Part shown: piece after piece, positions 37,236 to 45,997 of the stretch
How the letters are laid out: the number at the start of each line of letters is the position of its first letter
Numbering within the stretch: the stretch's first letter is position 1
DNA from: Aneurinibacillus sp. REN35
Lineage (GTDB): Bacteria; Bacillota; Bacilli; Aneurinibacillales; Aneurinibacillaceae
Reading direction: 5' to 3'
Assembly (NCBI RefSeq): GCF_041379945.2
Contig: NZ_JBFTXJ020000006.1
Span: forward strand, 186,001-250,000
Length of the DNA: 64,000 bases
Position numbers and translations under genes: made by a program
The notes under the pieces: model-generated
The model's input: the letters and a program-made list of their open reading frames with translations, nothing else
Told to the model about the DNA's origin: nothing
Database searches by the model: none

Positions 37236-37414
37236 CTTTATCCCTCCGATGTATGTCTATATCCTACATTTTCAAATTATATCGTTCTTAGGCCCTATGA
37301 ACAATAAAACAGTTTGAAAAATTTGTAACATTTCCGTTAATGAATAGCTATTCATTTTCTTTTTGGAAGATTTGCGTTACTATTGATAGTATTCAAACAA
37401 TAAGGAGGAAAAGC

Positions 37415-38179
37415 ATGAAAGGAAAAGTAGCGATTGTGACGGGTGCTTCAAGCGGAATGGGAAAGGCGATGGCACATAAGTTTGCTCAAAAAGGCGCCAA
37501 GGTAGTTATTACGGGACGCAATGAGGAAAAGCTGCATGCCGCAAAGCAGGAAATTGAGCAGACGGACGGGCAGATTTTATGCGTGCAGATGGATGTACGC
37601 AATCCTGATGATGTAGCACGGATGGTTGACGAGACGAAGCGGGCATTTGGCGGTATGGATTACTTGGTTAATAACGCTGCAGGTAATTTTATTTGTCCTG
37701 CTGAAGACTTGTCAATAAACGGCTGGAATTCTGTCATTAATATTGTACTGAACGGTACATGGTACTGCTCGCAAGCGGTAGGGAAAGAATGGATTGCGCA
37801 AGGTAAAAAAGGCAGCATCCTCAATATGCTTGCAACATATGCCTGGTTGGCCGGTGCTGGCGTCATTCACTCTGCTTCGGCAAAAGCCGGTGTGCTCTCC
37901 ATGACCCGTACGCTTGCTGTGGAGTGGGGGGGCAAATACGGCATTCGTGTCAATGCGATCGCACCAGGTCCTATTGATAATACCGGTGGGGCAGCAAAGC
38001 TCTGGGAATCAGAGGCGGCGGCTCGTATGACGCTTGAGAGTGTACCGCTTGGCCGATTGGGACAACCGGAAGAGATTGCAAATCTTGCTTATTTCCTGCT
38101 ATCTCCAGAAGCAGAATACATAAATGGAGAGTGTGTGACGATGGATGGCGGGCAATGGCTTAACCGTCTTCCGTTCTAA
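37415..38179 (+). CDS. fadH: FadH, 2,4-dienoyl-CoA reductase (SDR family)
   Basis: This 254-residue short-chain dehydrogenase probably reduces 2,4-dienoyl-CoA with NADPH, as needed to degrade polyunsaturated fatty acids. The cofactor motif is 'VTGASSGMGKAMA', followed by 'NNAAGNFICPAEDLS'. The classical SDR Tyr-x3-Lys is replaced: S153 sits four residues before K157, and a tyrosine (Y142) sits 15 residues before it. That spacing is the catalytic arrangement of mammalian mitochondrial 2,4-dienoyl-CoA reductase. Length and sequence agree with B. subtilis FadH (YkuF). The ATG at 37415 follows AAGGAGG; the longer frame upstream is not used. Confidence 0.88.
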   Translation: MKGKVAIVTGASSGMGKAMAHKFAQKGAKVVITGRNEEKLHAAKQEIEQTDGQILCVQMDVRNPDDVARMVDETKRAFGGMDYLVNNAAGNFICPAEDLSINGWNSVINIVLNGTWYCSQAVGKEWIAQGKKGSILNMLATYAWLAGAGVIHSASAKAGVLSMTRTLAVEWGGKYGIRVNAIAPGPIDNTGGAAKLWESEAAARMTLESVPLGRLGQPEEIANLAYFLLSPEAEYINGECVTMDGGQWLNRLPF

Positions 38180-38210
38180 CCTTTTCATATAATCTGATGG
38201 AATAGATGAT

Positions 38211-38244
38211 CCGGCTTTCTCGTGTAAACGGAAGGCTGGTTTTT
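38211..38244 (+). terminator. Terminator after fadH
   Basis: CCGGCTTTC (38211-38219) pairs with GAAGGCTGG (38231-38239), with two G-T pairs, followed by a T-rich tract. Confidence 0.65.
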
Positions 38245-38328
38245 CTTTTTTATTAGGAGGGAGGGCCGGGTTTATGGTAATCTGTTAATGAGTTAAAGAA
38301 AGTAAAAACGGTAAAGAGGGACGATCGA

Positions 38329-39579
38329 ATGTCAGGACAAGCAAAACATATTGCTGGTATTTCGCTTGGTGTGATGGCGGCAGGTTTCGTTGCTACACTG
38401 CCGTTTTCCGATGTAACAGCGGCTAAGGTGCTGCAGGGCGGATTCGAAGCTGGACTGGTCGGCGGTTTGGCGGACTGGTTTGCGGTAACGGCATTATTTC
38501 GCCATCCGATGGGACTGAAGATTCCGCATACTGCACTGCTGCCAAAAAATCGTCAGCGGATTACAGATGCGATTGTTCATACATTAGAGAATGATTGGCT
38601 TAACAAGGAAAGCATTGAAGAGAAAATTCACCAGATACACATCACGGAAAAGGTGCTCAATCTGTTGGAGAAGGAGCTGGATTCTCCACAGGTACGCAGC
38701 GCGCTCACGGGGCTTAGCGAGCAGGTTGTACGCCAGATTTCCATAGAGCCGATGCTCCCGATTATTGAGCGTAAGCTAAAGGAATATATAAAAGGCGTGA
38801 ATACAGCCGGGCTGCTGCATGGATTTATTGATCGAGCACTTGCTGAACAGTATGAAGAAAAAGCGTTTGATTTTCTACTGCAAAAGGTAGGGCAATGGGC
38901 AGTGAAGACCGATACACGCCACAAGCTTGGCAGCATGGCGCTGCAAGCGTTGAACAATATCGAACTGGACGGCTTTATGCAATTCGCGCTTAAATCATTC
39001 GCGGGTATGCTTAATGAAGACAAGCTTGGCAGCGTGCTGCAGAATTTATTATTGCGGGGAAGCGATGATTTGCGACGGCCCGAGAATAAAAACCGACAGG
39101 CGGTGCTTGCTTATCTTCGTCGTGAAGTGGAAGATGCCCGGGAGAACGAAGGAATGCTTGCGGCCATTGAGAAATGGAAGCATAGTATTGCTGAAGAGAT
39201 GCCGCTTGCCGATCGCTTAAGCGATGCAGCCGAGGATTTGCGAAAACAAGCGCTGGCCTTTGTACAAAGCGATGCATATCTGGATGAATTCGCGCTGCCG
39301 TTTCTGCGCCGTATGCTCAGTCGGGTGCGTGAGGATAAGCGCATGATGGAGCGGTTTGAAGCATGGTCACAACGTCAGATTGCTGTACTGGTGGAGCAGA
39401 ACCATTCCAAAATCGGAAATCTTGTGCGGGAGAATTTAAATAAACTCGACAATCAAACACTCATTGAGATGATGGAAGATAAGATCGGTAAAGATATTCA
39501 ATGGATTCGGGTTAATGGTGCCTTGTGCGGATTTTTAATTGGGCTTGGCCTGGTGACTGTGAAGCTGTTGGTGCAGTAG
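38329..39579 (+). CDS. DUF445 family membrane protein
   Basis: This 416-residue protein has membrane segments at both ends (about residues 8-60, including 'GGFEAGLVGGLADWFAVTALFRHPMGLKIPHT', and 395-415, 'LCGFLIGLGLVTVKLLV'). A long helical region lies between them. 'GLADWFAVTALFRHP' and 'TALLPKNRQRI' are hallmarks of DUF445 (YheB/YtlA-like). The function is unknown. The gene ends four bases before a sensor kinase frame, so it may share a transcript with the two-component cluster. Confidence 0.85.
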   Translation: MSGQAKHIAGISLGVMAAGFVATLPFSDVTAAKVLQGGFEAGLVGGLADWFAVTALFRHPMGLKIPHTALLPKNRQRITDAIVHTLENDWLNKESIEEKIHQIHITEKVLNLLEKELDSPQVRSALTGLSEQVVRQISIEPMLPIIERKLKEYIKGVNTAGLLHGFIDRALAEQYEEKAFDFLLQKVGQWAVKTDTRHKLGSMALQALNNIELDGFMQFALKSFAGMLNEDKLGSVLQNLLLRGSDDLRRPENKNRQAVLAYLRREVEDARENEGMLAAIEKWKHSIAEEMPLADRLSDAAEDLRKQALAFVQSDAYLDEFALPFLRRMLSRVREDKRMMERFEAWSQRQIAVLVEQNHSKIGNLVRENLNKLDNQTLIEMMEDKIGKDIQWIRVNGALCGFLIGLGLVTVKLLVQ

Positions 39580-39600
39580 GACATGAGGGAGGTCGGGATC

Positions 39601-40896
39601 GTGCGCAGCAAGGCGCTCACAATTTTTACGTTGGTCGCGGCCACCGTGTTGTTTGGAGAATTGAAGTATCAACCGTTTCAAAGCGATTTTCGCATTAGTT
39701 TCGGAAGTGGCATCTTTTTTTTCTGGCTGCTTTGGTTCCGGGAGATACCGATTCTGCTGGCGTCTATGCTTACGGGCAGCGCGGTAGTATTATTTCGTAT
39801 CTGGCTGGATTATCTTGCCTTAGACGGAAGTTTTGATCTGTATCAAAGCACGCTTATTCACATGCCCTCGCTCGCCTTTTACCTTTTTTTCGGATTTGTA
39901 TTGTGGGCGGGGAGGGTGTGGCGTTATTTACATGCTCCGGTTCGCTTAGGAGTGCTCGGTGCGGTGGCTGATTTTTTGGCTAATCTCATTGAGCTTTTGG
40001 TACGCAGAAGTCTGCTCACGCATCATATTGATTTTGTGTTTATACCAAAAGAAGAATATCTGCTATTAGTGCTTGCGTTCGTGCGCAGTTTTTTTATCGT
40101 CGGCTTCTTTACGATTATCCAGCTCCGGCATCTGCGTGAGATCCATCGCGAGCAGCAATTACGCTTTGAGAAAATGTTGATGATTAGCAGCGACCTGCAT
40201 GTTGAAGCGCTCTATTTGAAAAAGGTTATGGGGCATATTGAGCAGGCGGCGCGAAATGGATATACGCTGTACCGGGATTTAAAGACAAGAGAGACAGAAG
40301 GGGATGTACCGGTATGCGATCCTCCTCTCTCCCGCCGTGCGCTAAGCATTGCAGAAGAGGTACATGAGATCAAAAAGGATTCACAACGAATTCTAAGCGG
40401 GGTAAGCAAAATTATCCAGCAGGAGCGCGTCGTAAAGGAATTATCTATCGATGAGATCATTCAGCTTGTGCTCAATGCGAATGAAAAGTATGCCCGCATG
40501 TTGGGAAAGGAAATAACGTTCATAAGCGAAGGAGAGGCACCTTATATAACCGGACACGTGTATTCTCTGCTATCCGTATGTAACAATCTGCTCTCCAATG
40601 CCGTTGAAGCGATTAAGCATACGGGTGTCATTCGTGTGCGCATTGCAGAGCAGGACGGTATGCTCCTGTTTAGGGTAAGCGACACAGGAAGTGGTATCGC
40701 TTGTGGGGATGAAGCGTTTATTTTCAACCCTGGCTATACGACCAAATACGATGAGAAGGGCAATGCATCTACAGGTATTGGACTTCCCCATGCAAAGGAA
40801 GTGGTAGCTGGTTTTGGCGGAACGCTAGATGTATTGCAGGGAGAAGGAAGTGAGCGGACCGTATTTGAAGTGCGGATACCGATACATAAGCTATGA
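39601..40896 (+). CDS. GlnK-like sensor histidine kinase
   Basis: This 431-residue kinase has five to six N-terminal membrane helices (to about residue 170), with no large external domain. A histidine region 'AEEVHEIKKDSQRILSG' (about residue 255) and an ATPase domain follow ('NNLLSNAVEAIKH', 'DTGSGI', 'STGIGLPHAKEV'). The layout and the next gene match the B. subtilis GlnK-GlnL pair, which senses glutamine. The GTG at 39601 is preferred because GGGAGGTCGGG precedes it; an ATG at 39583 lies upstream of that site. No glutaminase or glutamine transporter gene is nearby, so the signal is uncertain. Confidence 0.8.
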   Translation: MRSKALTIFTLVAATVLFGELKYQPFQSDFRISFGSGIFFFWLLWFREIPILLASMLTGSAVVLFRIWLDYLALDGSFDLYQSTLIHMPSLAFYLFFGFVLWAGRVWRYLHAPVRLGVLGAVADFLANLIELLVRRSLLTHHIDFVFIPKEEYLLLVLAFVRSFFIVGFFTIIQLRHLREIHREQQLRFEKMLMISSDLHVEALYLKKVMGHIEQAARNGYTLYRDLKTRETEGDVPVCDPPLSRRALSIAEEVHEIKKDSQRILSGVSKIIQQERVVKELSIDEIIQLVLNANEKYARMLGKEITFISEGEAPYITGHVYSLLSVCNNLLSNAVEAIKHTGVIRVRIAEQDGMLLFRVSDTGSGIACGDEAFIFNPGYTTKYDEKGNASTGIGLPHAKEVVAGFGGTLDVLQGEGSERTVFEVRIPIHKL

Positions 40897-40908
40897 GGAG
40901 TGGAAGAG

Positions 40909-41793
40909 GTGCGATTTCGCTTTTTTATTATTGATGATGATCCGTCTTCCCGTAAAATGTTGTACAACGCGATTGAATACGAGGATTTAGGCGATGTTGT
41001 AGGGGAATCAGAAGATGGATTTGGTGCCGAAGCAAGCATTATCTTGAAGAAATGCGATATCGTGCTGATCGATTTACTGATGCCGAAGCAGGATGGCATT
41101 GAGACGATCAGCAGGCTGCAGGAGATGGGCTACGAAGGCAAATTTATTATGATATCGCAGGTAGAACATAAAGAAATGGTGGCGGAAGCGTACAGCAAAG
41201 GAGTGGAGTATTTCATTCACAAGCCGATCAATCGGATCGAAGTCATCTCGGTTATTAAGAAAGTGATGGAACATATTCGTCTAGAACGCTCCCTCGAAGG
41301 CATTCGCCATACATTATCTTTATTCGATACGCTTCCCAAGGAGTCGCCGGAGATACGTACGGCCCCATTTATGCGCAGTGTACTGGCGGATTTCGGGATT
41401 CTTGGAGAGACGGGAAGCCAGGATATTATTCACCTGATTGAATATTTACTGAAGCGTTATAAGAATGAACGCGTACGGGAATTCCCGCCGCTCAAAGATA
41501 TCTTCACCGATTATGTGACATACAGCAATGCAGCGGATGTGCAGCGTGATGTGAAAGCGATGGAGCAGCGAATACGCCGCGCAGTAGCACGTGCCTTACA
41601 GAATATCGCATCGCTTGGTTTGGAGGATTACGGGAATCCGAAGTTTGAGATGTATGCTTCAAAGTACTTTGATTTTGCAGATGTACGCCAGAAGATGCGT
41701 GAGATCGAGCAGAATGAAGAGGTATCGCGCGTCCGATTGAACGTAAAGAAGTTCATCTTTACTCTCTATATTGAAACAAAAGAACATACGTAA
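40909..41793 (+). CDS. GlnL-like response regulator (YcbB domain)
   Basis: This protein of about 294 residues has a receiver domain (FFIIDDDPSSRKML, phospho-acceptor Asp in 'IVLIDLLMPKQDGIET', Lys in 'FIHKPINRIEV'). The C-terminal 150 residues match the YcbB-type DNA-binding domain of GlnL ('DIIHLIEYLLKRY', 'AMEQRIRRAVARALQNIASLG', 'YASKYFDF'). The GTG at 40909 has GAGGAG 8 bases upstream; a GTG at 40900 is also in frame. Its target genes are not evident nearby. Confidence 0.82.
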   Translation: MRFRFFIIDDDPSSRKMLYNAIEYEDLGDVVGESEDGFGAEASIILKKCDIVLIDLLMPKQDGIETISRLQEMGYEGKFIMISQVEHKEMVAEAYSKGVEYFIHKPINRIEVISVIKKVMEHIRLERSLEGIRHTLSLFDTLPKESPEIRTAPFMRSVLADFGILGETGSQDIIHLIEYLLKRYKNERVREFPPLKDIFTDYVTYSNAADVQRDVKAMEQRIRRAVARALQNIASLGLEDYGNPKFEMYASKYFDFADVRQKMREIEQNEEVSRVRLNVKKFIFTLYIETKEHT

Positions 41794-41807
41794 TAAAGGA
41801 AGGCAGA

Positions 41808-43166
41808 ATGAAGAAAAGAAAAGGGCGAATAGATAAAAAAGTATGGATTGCTATCGGATTTCTGCTGTTTGGCATTGCGCTTCCATTCATCATGAAGCCG
41901 GAATATACGGGCGTGCTGCGCACGATACAAATCTTACAGGTGCGCCCGACCGGCAACTCTTTTATGGTAGCGGTACTTCTTCTGATGATATGGAATACGA
42001 TTTATTCGCTCCCCCATTATATCGGCGCATTCTTACTGGGGGAGGAATGGGGAAGAAGAACGGAAAAGCCTTGGTTGAAAGCGATTCCACCTTTGATTTT
42101 GATCCCGGTGATTACGTATGTTGAATACATTTTTAATCCCATTAAGTTTCCTTTTGGGCTGCCGGGAGTCCTGCTTTTATTCTCGATGTTTATATTGCAG
42201 AGAGTCACAAAAAACCAATTGGATTTCCGGATGAAGATGCTTATACTTATTCAGCTTCTGCTCGGATTTCAATGGCTTGAAATGGTGCCGTGGCTTACAA
42301 GTACAAGCTTCGATGCTAATCGTATTCTAGTTAGAATGAAGGAGATGGCATTTACGCTTGGATTCGATCAGGCGCTGGCTATGTATAGTATCATGCTGTG
42401 CGTTATCCTCGTTATGAGCGCCATAATTGTATCGATCTCCTTTATGATGTCGGCACAGAAATGGCATGACAGAAAGAAGCTTCATCTTGCGCAACTGGAG
42501 GCGATTCAATCGCGTTCGGGACGGGAGGTGCTGCATCTGGTACATGACCTAAAGACGCCGCTTACTTCTGTTGAAGGCTTGATCTCCCTAATGGAGATGC
42601 GTGTCAATGATGAGAAGCTTCGCGAATACTGCAGAATGAGCTCTCAGTCCATTGCGTCGATGAGTGAGATGATTTCGGAGATGCTATATGAAGATAAGAA
42701 AAGCTGGTTCAAGCTTACCGATGTCATGAATTATGTGCATGCAAGCCGTCTCAGCGGTACAGGTGCCTGTGTAAACATAGAATTTCCCAAGCAGGAGGAG
42801 ACATGGATATGGATTAACAAAATCCGTATCACCCGCGCCCTTGTTAACCTGATTGATAATGCTTTGGATGCGATTAAGGATATAGAAGAAGGTACGGTCA
42901 CACTGTATGCCGAGGCAGAGAATGGTGAAGTCAAGCTTGGTGTTGCAGATAATGGACCCGGCATCTCCCGTGAAGATCAGGAAAAAATCTGGGAGGCGGG
43001 ATATAGTACCAAGCGTCACCCGGGGCTAGGGCTTTCATTTGTGCTTCAGGTGGCCGAAAGCCATGGGGGATATGTCTCTGTCCAAAGCCGGATTGGAGAA
43101 GGAACGACCGTGTGGATTCATCTGCGGGGAGGGGAAGGCAGCAATGAAAATCTTAATTATGGATGA
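41808..43166 (+). CDS. Multi-pass membrane sensor histidine kinase
   Basis: This 452-residue kinase has about six membrane helices in residues 10-220 and no recognisable external domain. The H box is 'HLVHDLKTPLTSVEGLISLM' (about residue 247). The ATPase domain has 'RALVNLIDNALDAIK', 'DNGPGI' and 'HPGLGLSFVLQVAESHGG'. It starts 14 bases after the GlnL-like gene and overlaps the next response regulator by 23 bases. Kinase and regulator are therefore a pair, in one operon with the GlnK/GlnL-like pair. The stimulus is unknown. Confidence 0.85.
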   Translation: MKKRKGRIDKKVWIAIGFLLFGIALPFIMKPEYTGVLRTIQILQVRPTGNSFMVAVLLLMIWNTIYSLPHYIGAFLLGEEWGRRTEKPWLKAIPPLILIPVITYVEYIFNPIKFPFGLPGVLLLFSMFILQRVTKNQLDFRMKMLILIQLLLGFQWLEMVPWLTSTSFDANRILVRMKEMAFTLGFDQALAMYSIMLCVILVMSAIIVSISFMMSAQKWHDRKKLHLAQLEAIQSRSGREVLHLVHDLKTPLTSVEGLISLMEMRVNDEKLREYCRMSSQSIASMSEMISEMLYEDKKSWFKLTDVMNYVHASRLSGTGACVNIEFPKQEETWIWINKIRITRALVNLIDNALDAIKDIEEGTVTLYAEAENGEVKLGVADNGPGISREDQEKIWEAGYSTKRHPGLGLSFVLQVAESHGGYVSVQSRIGEGTTVWIHLRGGEGSNENLNYG

Positions 43167-43788
43167 TGATGCGTCGGTTCGCTTTATGTTAAACGAGATT
43201 TGCGAGAGTGCCGGTTGGGATGTACTGCTTGGCAGCAATGGCAAAGAAGGACTTGAGCGTTTTCGTGCTGAACAGGTGGATGTTGTACTTGTGGACTATC
43301 ATATGCCGGAGATGGATGGATTACGTACCGTCCAGGAAATCCGCAAGCTAAACGCACATGTACCTATTCTGGTGCTCACAGTGGATGAACGTCAGGAGAT
43401 CGCAGACCGGTTTCTTGACGCGGGAGCAACAGATTTTGCGATTAAGCCGGTGCGAGCACCTGATCTGATTTCCCGGATTCAACTGCATTTGCGTCTATCG
43501 ACGTTAACGAAGACACGAAGAGTGCCGCAAAGGGATACTGTAGGGGAGCAGGTGCCTGAAGTCGATCCGCCAAAAGGCATCAGTGCAACAACGCTGCGTC
43601 ATATTGTAAGTTTCCTTTGCGAACGAAGAGAGTCGTGCACGATTGACGAGATTACCAAAGAAGTAGGGCTTGCCTATCCCACGGTGTATCGCTCTCTTGT
43701 CTATTTAATGCAGCAGGGCAAAGTACGAACCATTGTAAGTTATCAAAAGGTAGGGCGGCCCAAAAATAAGTATGAATGGCGAAATTAG
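43144..43788 (+). CDS. Response regulator with CitB/DctR-like DNA-binding domain
   Basis: This 214-residue regulator has a receiver domain ('ILIMDDDASVRF', Asp in 'VVLVDYHMPEMDGL', Lys in 'FAIKPVRAP'). Its C-terminal helix-turn-helix is 'TIDEITKEVGLAYPTVYRSLVYL', followed by 'VGRPKNKYEW'. That output domain closely parallels the DctR regulator at 26803, although its partner kinase is not of the CitA/DcuS type. The ATG at 43144 follows GGGGAGGGGAAGG inside the kinase gene. Confidence 0.85.
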   Translation: MKILIMDDDASVRFMLNEICESAGWDVLLGSNGKEGLERFRAEQVDVVLVDYHMPEMDGLRTVQEIRKLNAHVPILVLTVDERQEIADRFLDAGATDFAIKPVRAPDLISRIQLHLRLSTLTKTRRVPQRDTVGEQVPEVDPPKGISATTLRHIVSFLCERRESCTIDEITKEVGLAYPTVYRSLVYLMQQGKVRTIVSYQKVGRPKNKYEWRN

Positions 43789-43826
43789 GAACCCCATGCA
43801 GAGGTAGACGTGCATCTATTTTTTTC

Positions 43827-43853
43827 ACCACTCATCCCTTGCCGCATATATTG
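43827..43853 (+). promoter_or_regulatory. Candidate sigma-K promoter upstream of the CotW-like gene
   Basis: AC at 43827-43828, a 16-base spacer and CATATATTG (43845-43853) resemble the sigma-K pattern AC-N16/17-CATANNNTA, with one mismatch in the final TA. The cotX-like gene has a parallel site. Confidence 0.4.
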
Positions 43854-43899
43854 AAAGTGATAAGCAGCAGGACAAGAGGATAGGGGGTGAGCTTCTCGT

Positions 43900-44112
43900 A
43901 TGAGCAAGGAGCAGGAGAATGATTTTTCGGGTCTATCAAAGTCATTAGCTGACTTGATCGTAGGAGATGTATTTGAGAAAAATAAGGTAACGATTCGCAA
44001 AAACATTTCTGATGAACAGAAATTGAGAATGCAAAAGCTCGTCCAGGATTTGCAGGAGCAGGTAGACGCCTTTCTACAAAAGAGCAAAGAAAAAAAAGAT
44101 CAAGAAATGTAG
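43900..44112 (+). CDS. CotW-like spore coat protein
   Basis: This 70-residue charged protein resembles the N-terminal two-thirds of B. subtilis CotW, a small insoluble-fraction coat protein. Both have the order 'L-x2-V-F-x-K-x-x-V-T', a short basic turn, 'SDEQKLRMQKLVQDLQ' and a lysine-rich tail (KSKEKKDQEM). The comparison is from memory. The neighbour downstream is a CotX-type coat gene, as in the B. subtilis cotVWXYZ cluster, which supports the call. The ATG follows GGGGGTGAG. It ends in its own terminator. Confidence 0.6.
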   Translation: MSKEQENDFSGLSKSLADLIVGDVFEKNKVTIRKNISDEQKLRMQKLVQDLQEQVDAFLQKSKEKKDQEM

Positions 44113-44130
44113 AATATCGAATGTGAAAGG

Positions 44131-44179
44131 AAAGGTGCTCCTTCTCTGTTGCAAGCAGAGGGAGAGGCACCTTTTTCTT
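44131..44179 (+). terminator. Terminator between the coat genes
   Basis: AAAGGTGC (44131-44138) pairs with GCACCTTT (44168-44175), with an inner CTCTG/CAGAG stem, followed by T. Confidence 0.8.
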
Positions 44180-44236
44180 CTCTCTTTTAGCGCGTAAGCG
44201 AACAAAGAATATGCGAATGCGGAGGGACGCTTGTCT

Positions 44237-44266
44237 ACACCAATCCTTCTTCTCCTTCATATCTTG
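44237..44266 (+). promoter_or_regulatory. Candidate sigma-K promoter upstream of the CotX-like gene
   Basis: ACAC (44237-44240), a 17-base spacer and CATATCTTG (44258-44266) resemble a sigma-K promoter. Predicted transcription would start about 10 bases before the Shine-Dalgarno site at 44283. Confidence 0.45.
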
Positions 44267-44296
44267 TAGTAGATTCGAATGAGGGAGGAACTAAAA

Positions 44297-44812
44297 GTGA
44301 GAAGAATGTATCGTTATGATGATCGTGAGACGTACGACTGTAACGAGAAGAAACACCATGAGTGTGAAGACCGCGATTACGGTTACAAAAAATTCAGTGC
44401 GCTTGACCCGGATTGCTGCCATCCGATGGACCGACACAAAGGCAATGTGGACCAGGATGCAAGACAAATCGAGAACACGGTACAGAAGTCCAATGAGTTA
44501 ATTCTTGTTAAAGACTCTTGCGATATTACAGTAGAAACAACAGATACACAAGCAGCGGTAAACATTCAAGCAGCACTGCAGTTTGCGATTGCACTTGTTA
44601 TTGATATCTCTGTAGCAAGCAGCGATAAAGGTTCAAGAATTACCCAAGAACTCTTGCAAAAAATCAATGTAAAGCAAGCGAACAATCAAAAAACTGTGAT
44701 TGAAAACTCTCGAGGAGTTAAAGTAACGACAACAGACACAGACGTATCTGTCAACGTTCAACTGCTGGCACAAATTCTGGCGGCACTGGTTGCTAGAATC
44801 AATATCGGCTAA
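44297..44812 (+). CDS. CotX/CotV-type spore coat protein
   Basis: This 171-residue protein has two copies of the spore coat X/V domain. The first ('NELILVKDSCDITVETTDTQAAVNIQAALQFAIAL') spans about residues 66-110 and the second ('KTVIENSRGVKVTTTDTDVSVNVQLLAQILAAL') about 125-168. The N-terminal 45 residues are rich in Arg, Asp, Tyr, His and Cys. Such proteins form the insoluble crust or outer coat. The GTG at 44297 lies 7 bases after GGGAGGA; an ATG at 44279 precedes that site and an ATG at 44306 is also possible. Confidence 0.85.
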   Translation: MRRMYRYDDRETYDCNEKKHHECEDRDYGYKKFSALDPDCCHPMDRHKGNVDQDARQIENTVQKSNELILVKDSCDITVETTDTQAAVNIQAALQFAIALVIDISVASSDKGSRITQELLQKINVKQANNQKTVIENSRGVKVTTTDTDVSVNVQLLAQILAALVARINIG

Positions 44813-44823
44813 TGTTTAGGCAT

Positions 44824-44868
44824 AAGGCTTTTCCTTTGAAAAATCAAAAGGAAAGGCCTTTTTTTTCT
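44824..44868 (+). terminator. Terminator after the CotX-like gene
   Basis: AAGGCTTTTCCTTT (44824-44837) pairs with AAAGGAAAGGCCTT (44847-44860), with one G-T pair, followed by a long T tract. Confidence 0.92.
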
Positions 44869-44986
44869 TTTTTTTCTGTTGTTGTCTTTCCAATCTTTAC
44901 ATATACTTAAACACAGAATTGATGAAAAATTATACGTATTTTAACAAATGACAACTATTCGACAGCAAGAAAAAGGAGGTGGAAAA

Positions 44987-45997
44987 ATGAAGCCATTGCT
45001 TACGGTTAACGGGCTGAAAACTCATTTTTTCACAGCGGATGGAATCGTTCGTTCAGTTGACGGAGTAGATATTACCATCGGCGAAGGAGAAACAGTCGGA
45101 CTGGTTGGAGAATCAGGCTGCGGCAAAAGTGTAACCTCGCTTTCGATTATGCGGCTGGTTCCGTGGCCGCCCGGCAGAATTGTCGAAGGCTCGATTACGT
45201 TCGGAGATAAGGACATTGTTCGTCTGTCAGAGGCGGAGATGCGTGACATTCGCGGCAATGATATCGCAATGATTTTCCAGGATCCAATGACAAGTCTGAA
45301 TCCGGTATTTACGATCGGCGATCAGATCGTAGAGACGATTCGGCTACATATGAAGCTCGACAAAAAGAAAGCGCTTGCAAGGGCGGTTGATCTTCTCAAG
45401 CAAGTAGGCATTCCACGTGCGGAACAGATCGTCAAGGAGTATCCACATCGTCTCTCGGGCGGAATGCGCCAGCGGGTCGTCATTGCGATGGCGATGGCCT
45501 GTAATCCGAAGCTGTTGATCGCAGACGAGCCGACGACGGCCCTTGATGTAACAATCCAAGCGCAAATTCTTGATTTGATGCGCAAGCTTAAAAAAGATAA
45601 CGGTACTTCCATCCTGATGATTACGCATGATCTTGGTGTAGTGGCCGAGATGTGTGACCGCGTCGTTGTCATGTATGGTGGAAAAGTGGTGGAAGAAGCA
45701 GAGGTAAATACGCTGTTTGCGGCACCTTCGCATCCGTATACACAGGGGTTGCTTCATTCAATCCCATCGCTTGATGAAGAAAAGGAATGGCTTGATTCGA
45801 TTCCGGGCAACGTTCCAATCCCATCCGAAATGCCTGCGGGCTGTAAGTTTGCTCCGCGCTGTGCACAAGCGATGGATCGCTGTCGGGTGGAGGAGCCGCC
45901 GTTATATGAACTGAGCAACGGACAGAAGTCCCGTTGTTTCTTGGTAGAGGAGGACGCCGCCTATGTCGGAAACGCTGCTGAAAGTAAGACATCTTAA
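44987..45997 (+). CDS. Oligopeptide/dipeptide ABC transporter ATPase (DppD/OppD type)
   Basis: This 336-residue ATPase powers a peptide importer. The Walker A motif is '[11 protein letters not shown]' (about residue 39), the Q loop is in '[12 protein letters not shown]', the signature is 'LSGGMRQRV', and Walker B is '[13 protein letters not shown]'. The C-terminal oligopeptide extension carries the cysteine cluster of the family ('[14 protein letters not shown]'). The ATG at 44987 follows a perfect AAGGAGGTGG. It overlaps the next ATPase by 35 bases. The genes are ordered ATPase, ATPase, binding protein, permease, permease. The peptide specificity is unknown. Confidence 0.93.
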   Translation: MKPLLTVNGLKTHFFTADGIVRSVDGVDITIGEGETVGLVGESGCGKSVTSLSIMRLVPWPPGRIVEGSITFGDKDIVRLSEAEMRDIRGNDIAMIFQDPMTSLNPVFTIGDQIVETIRLHMKLDKKKALARAVDLLKQVGIPRAEQIVKEYPHRLSGGMRQRVVIAMAMACNPKLLIADEPTTALDVTIQAQILDLMRKLKKDNGTSILMITHDLGVVAEMCDRVVVMYGGKVVEEAEVNTLFAAPSHPYTQGLLHSIPSLDEEKEWLDSIPGNVPIPSEMPAGCKFAPRCAQAMDRCRVEEPPLYELSNGQKSRCFLVEEDAAYVGNAAESKTS

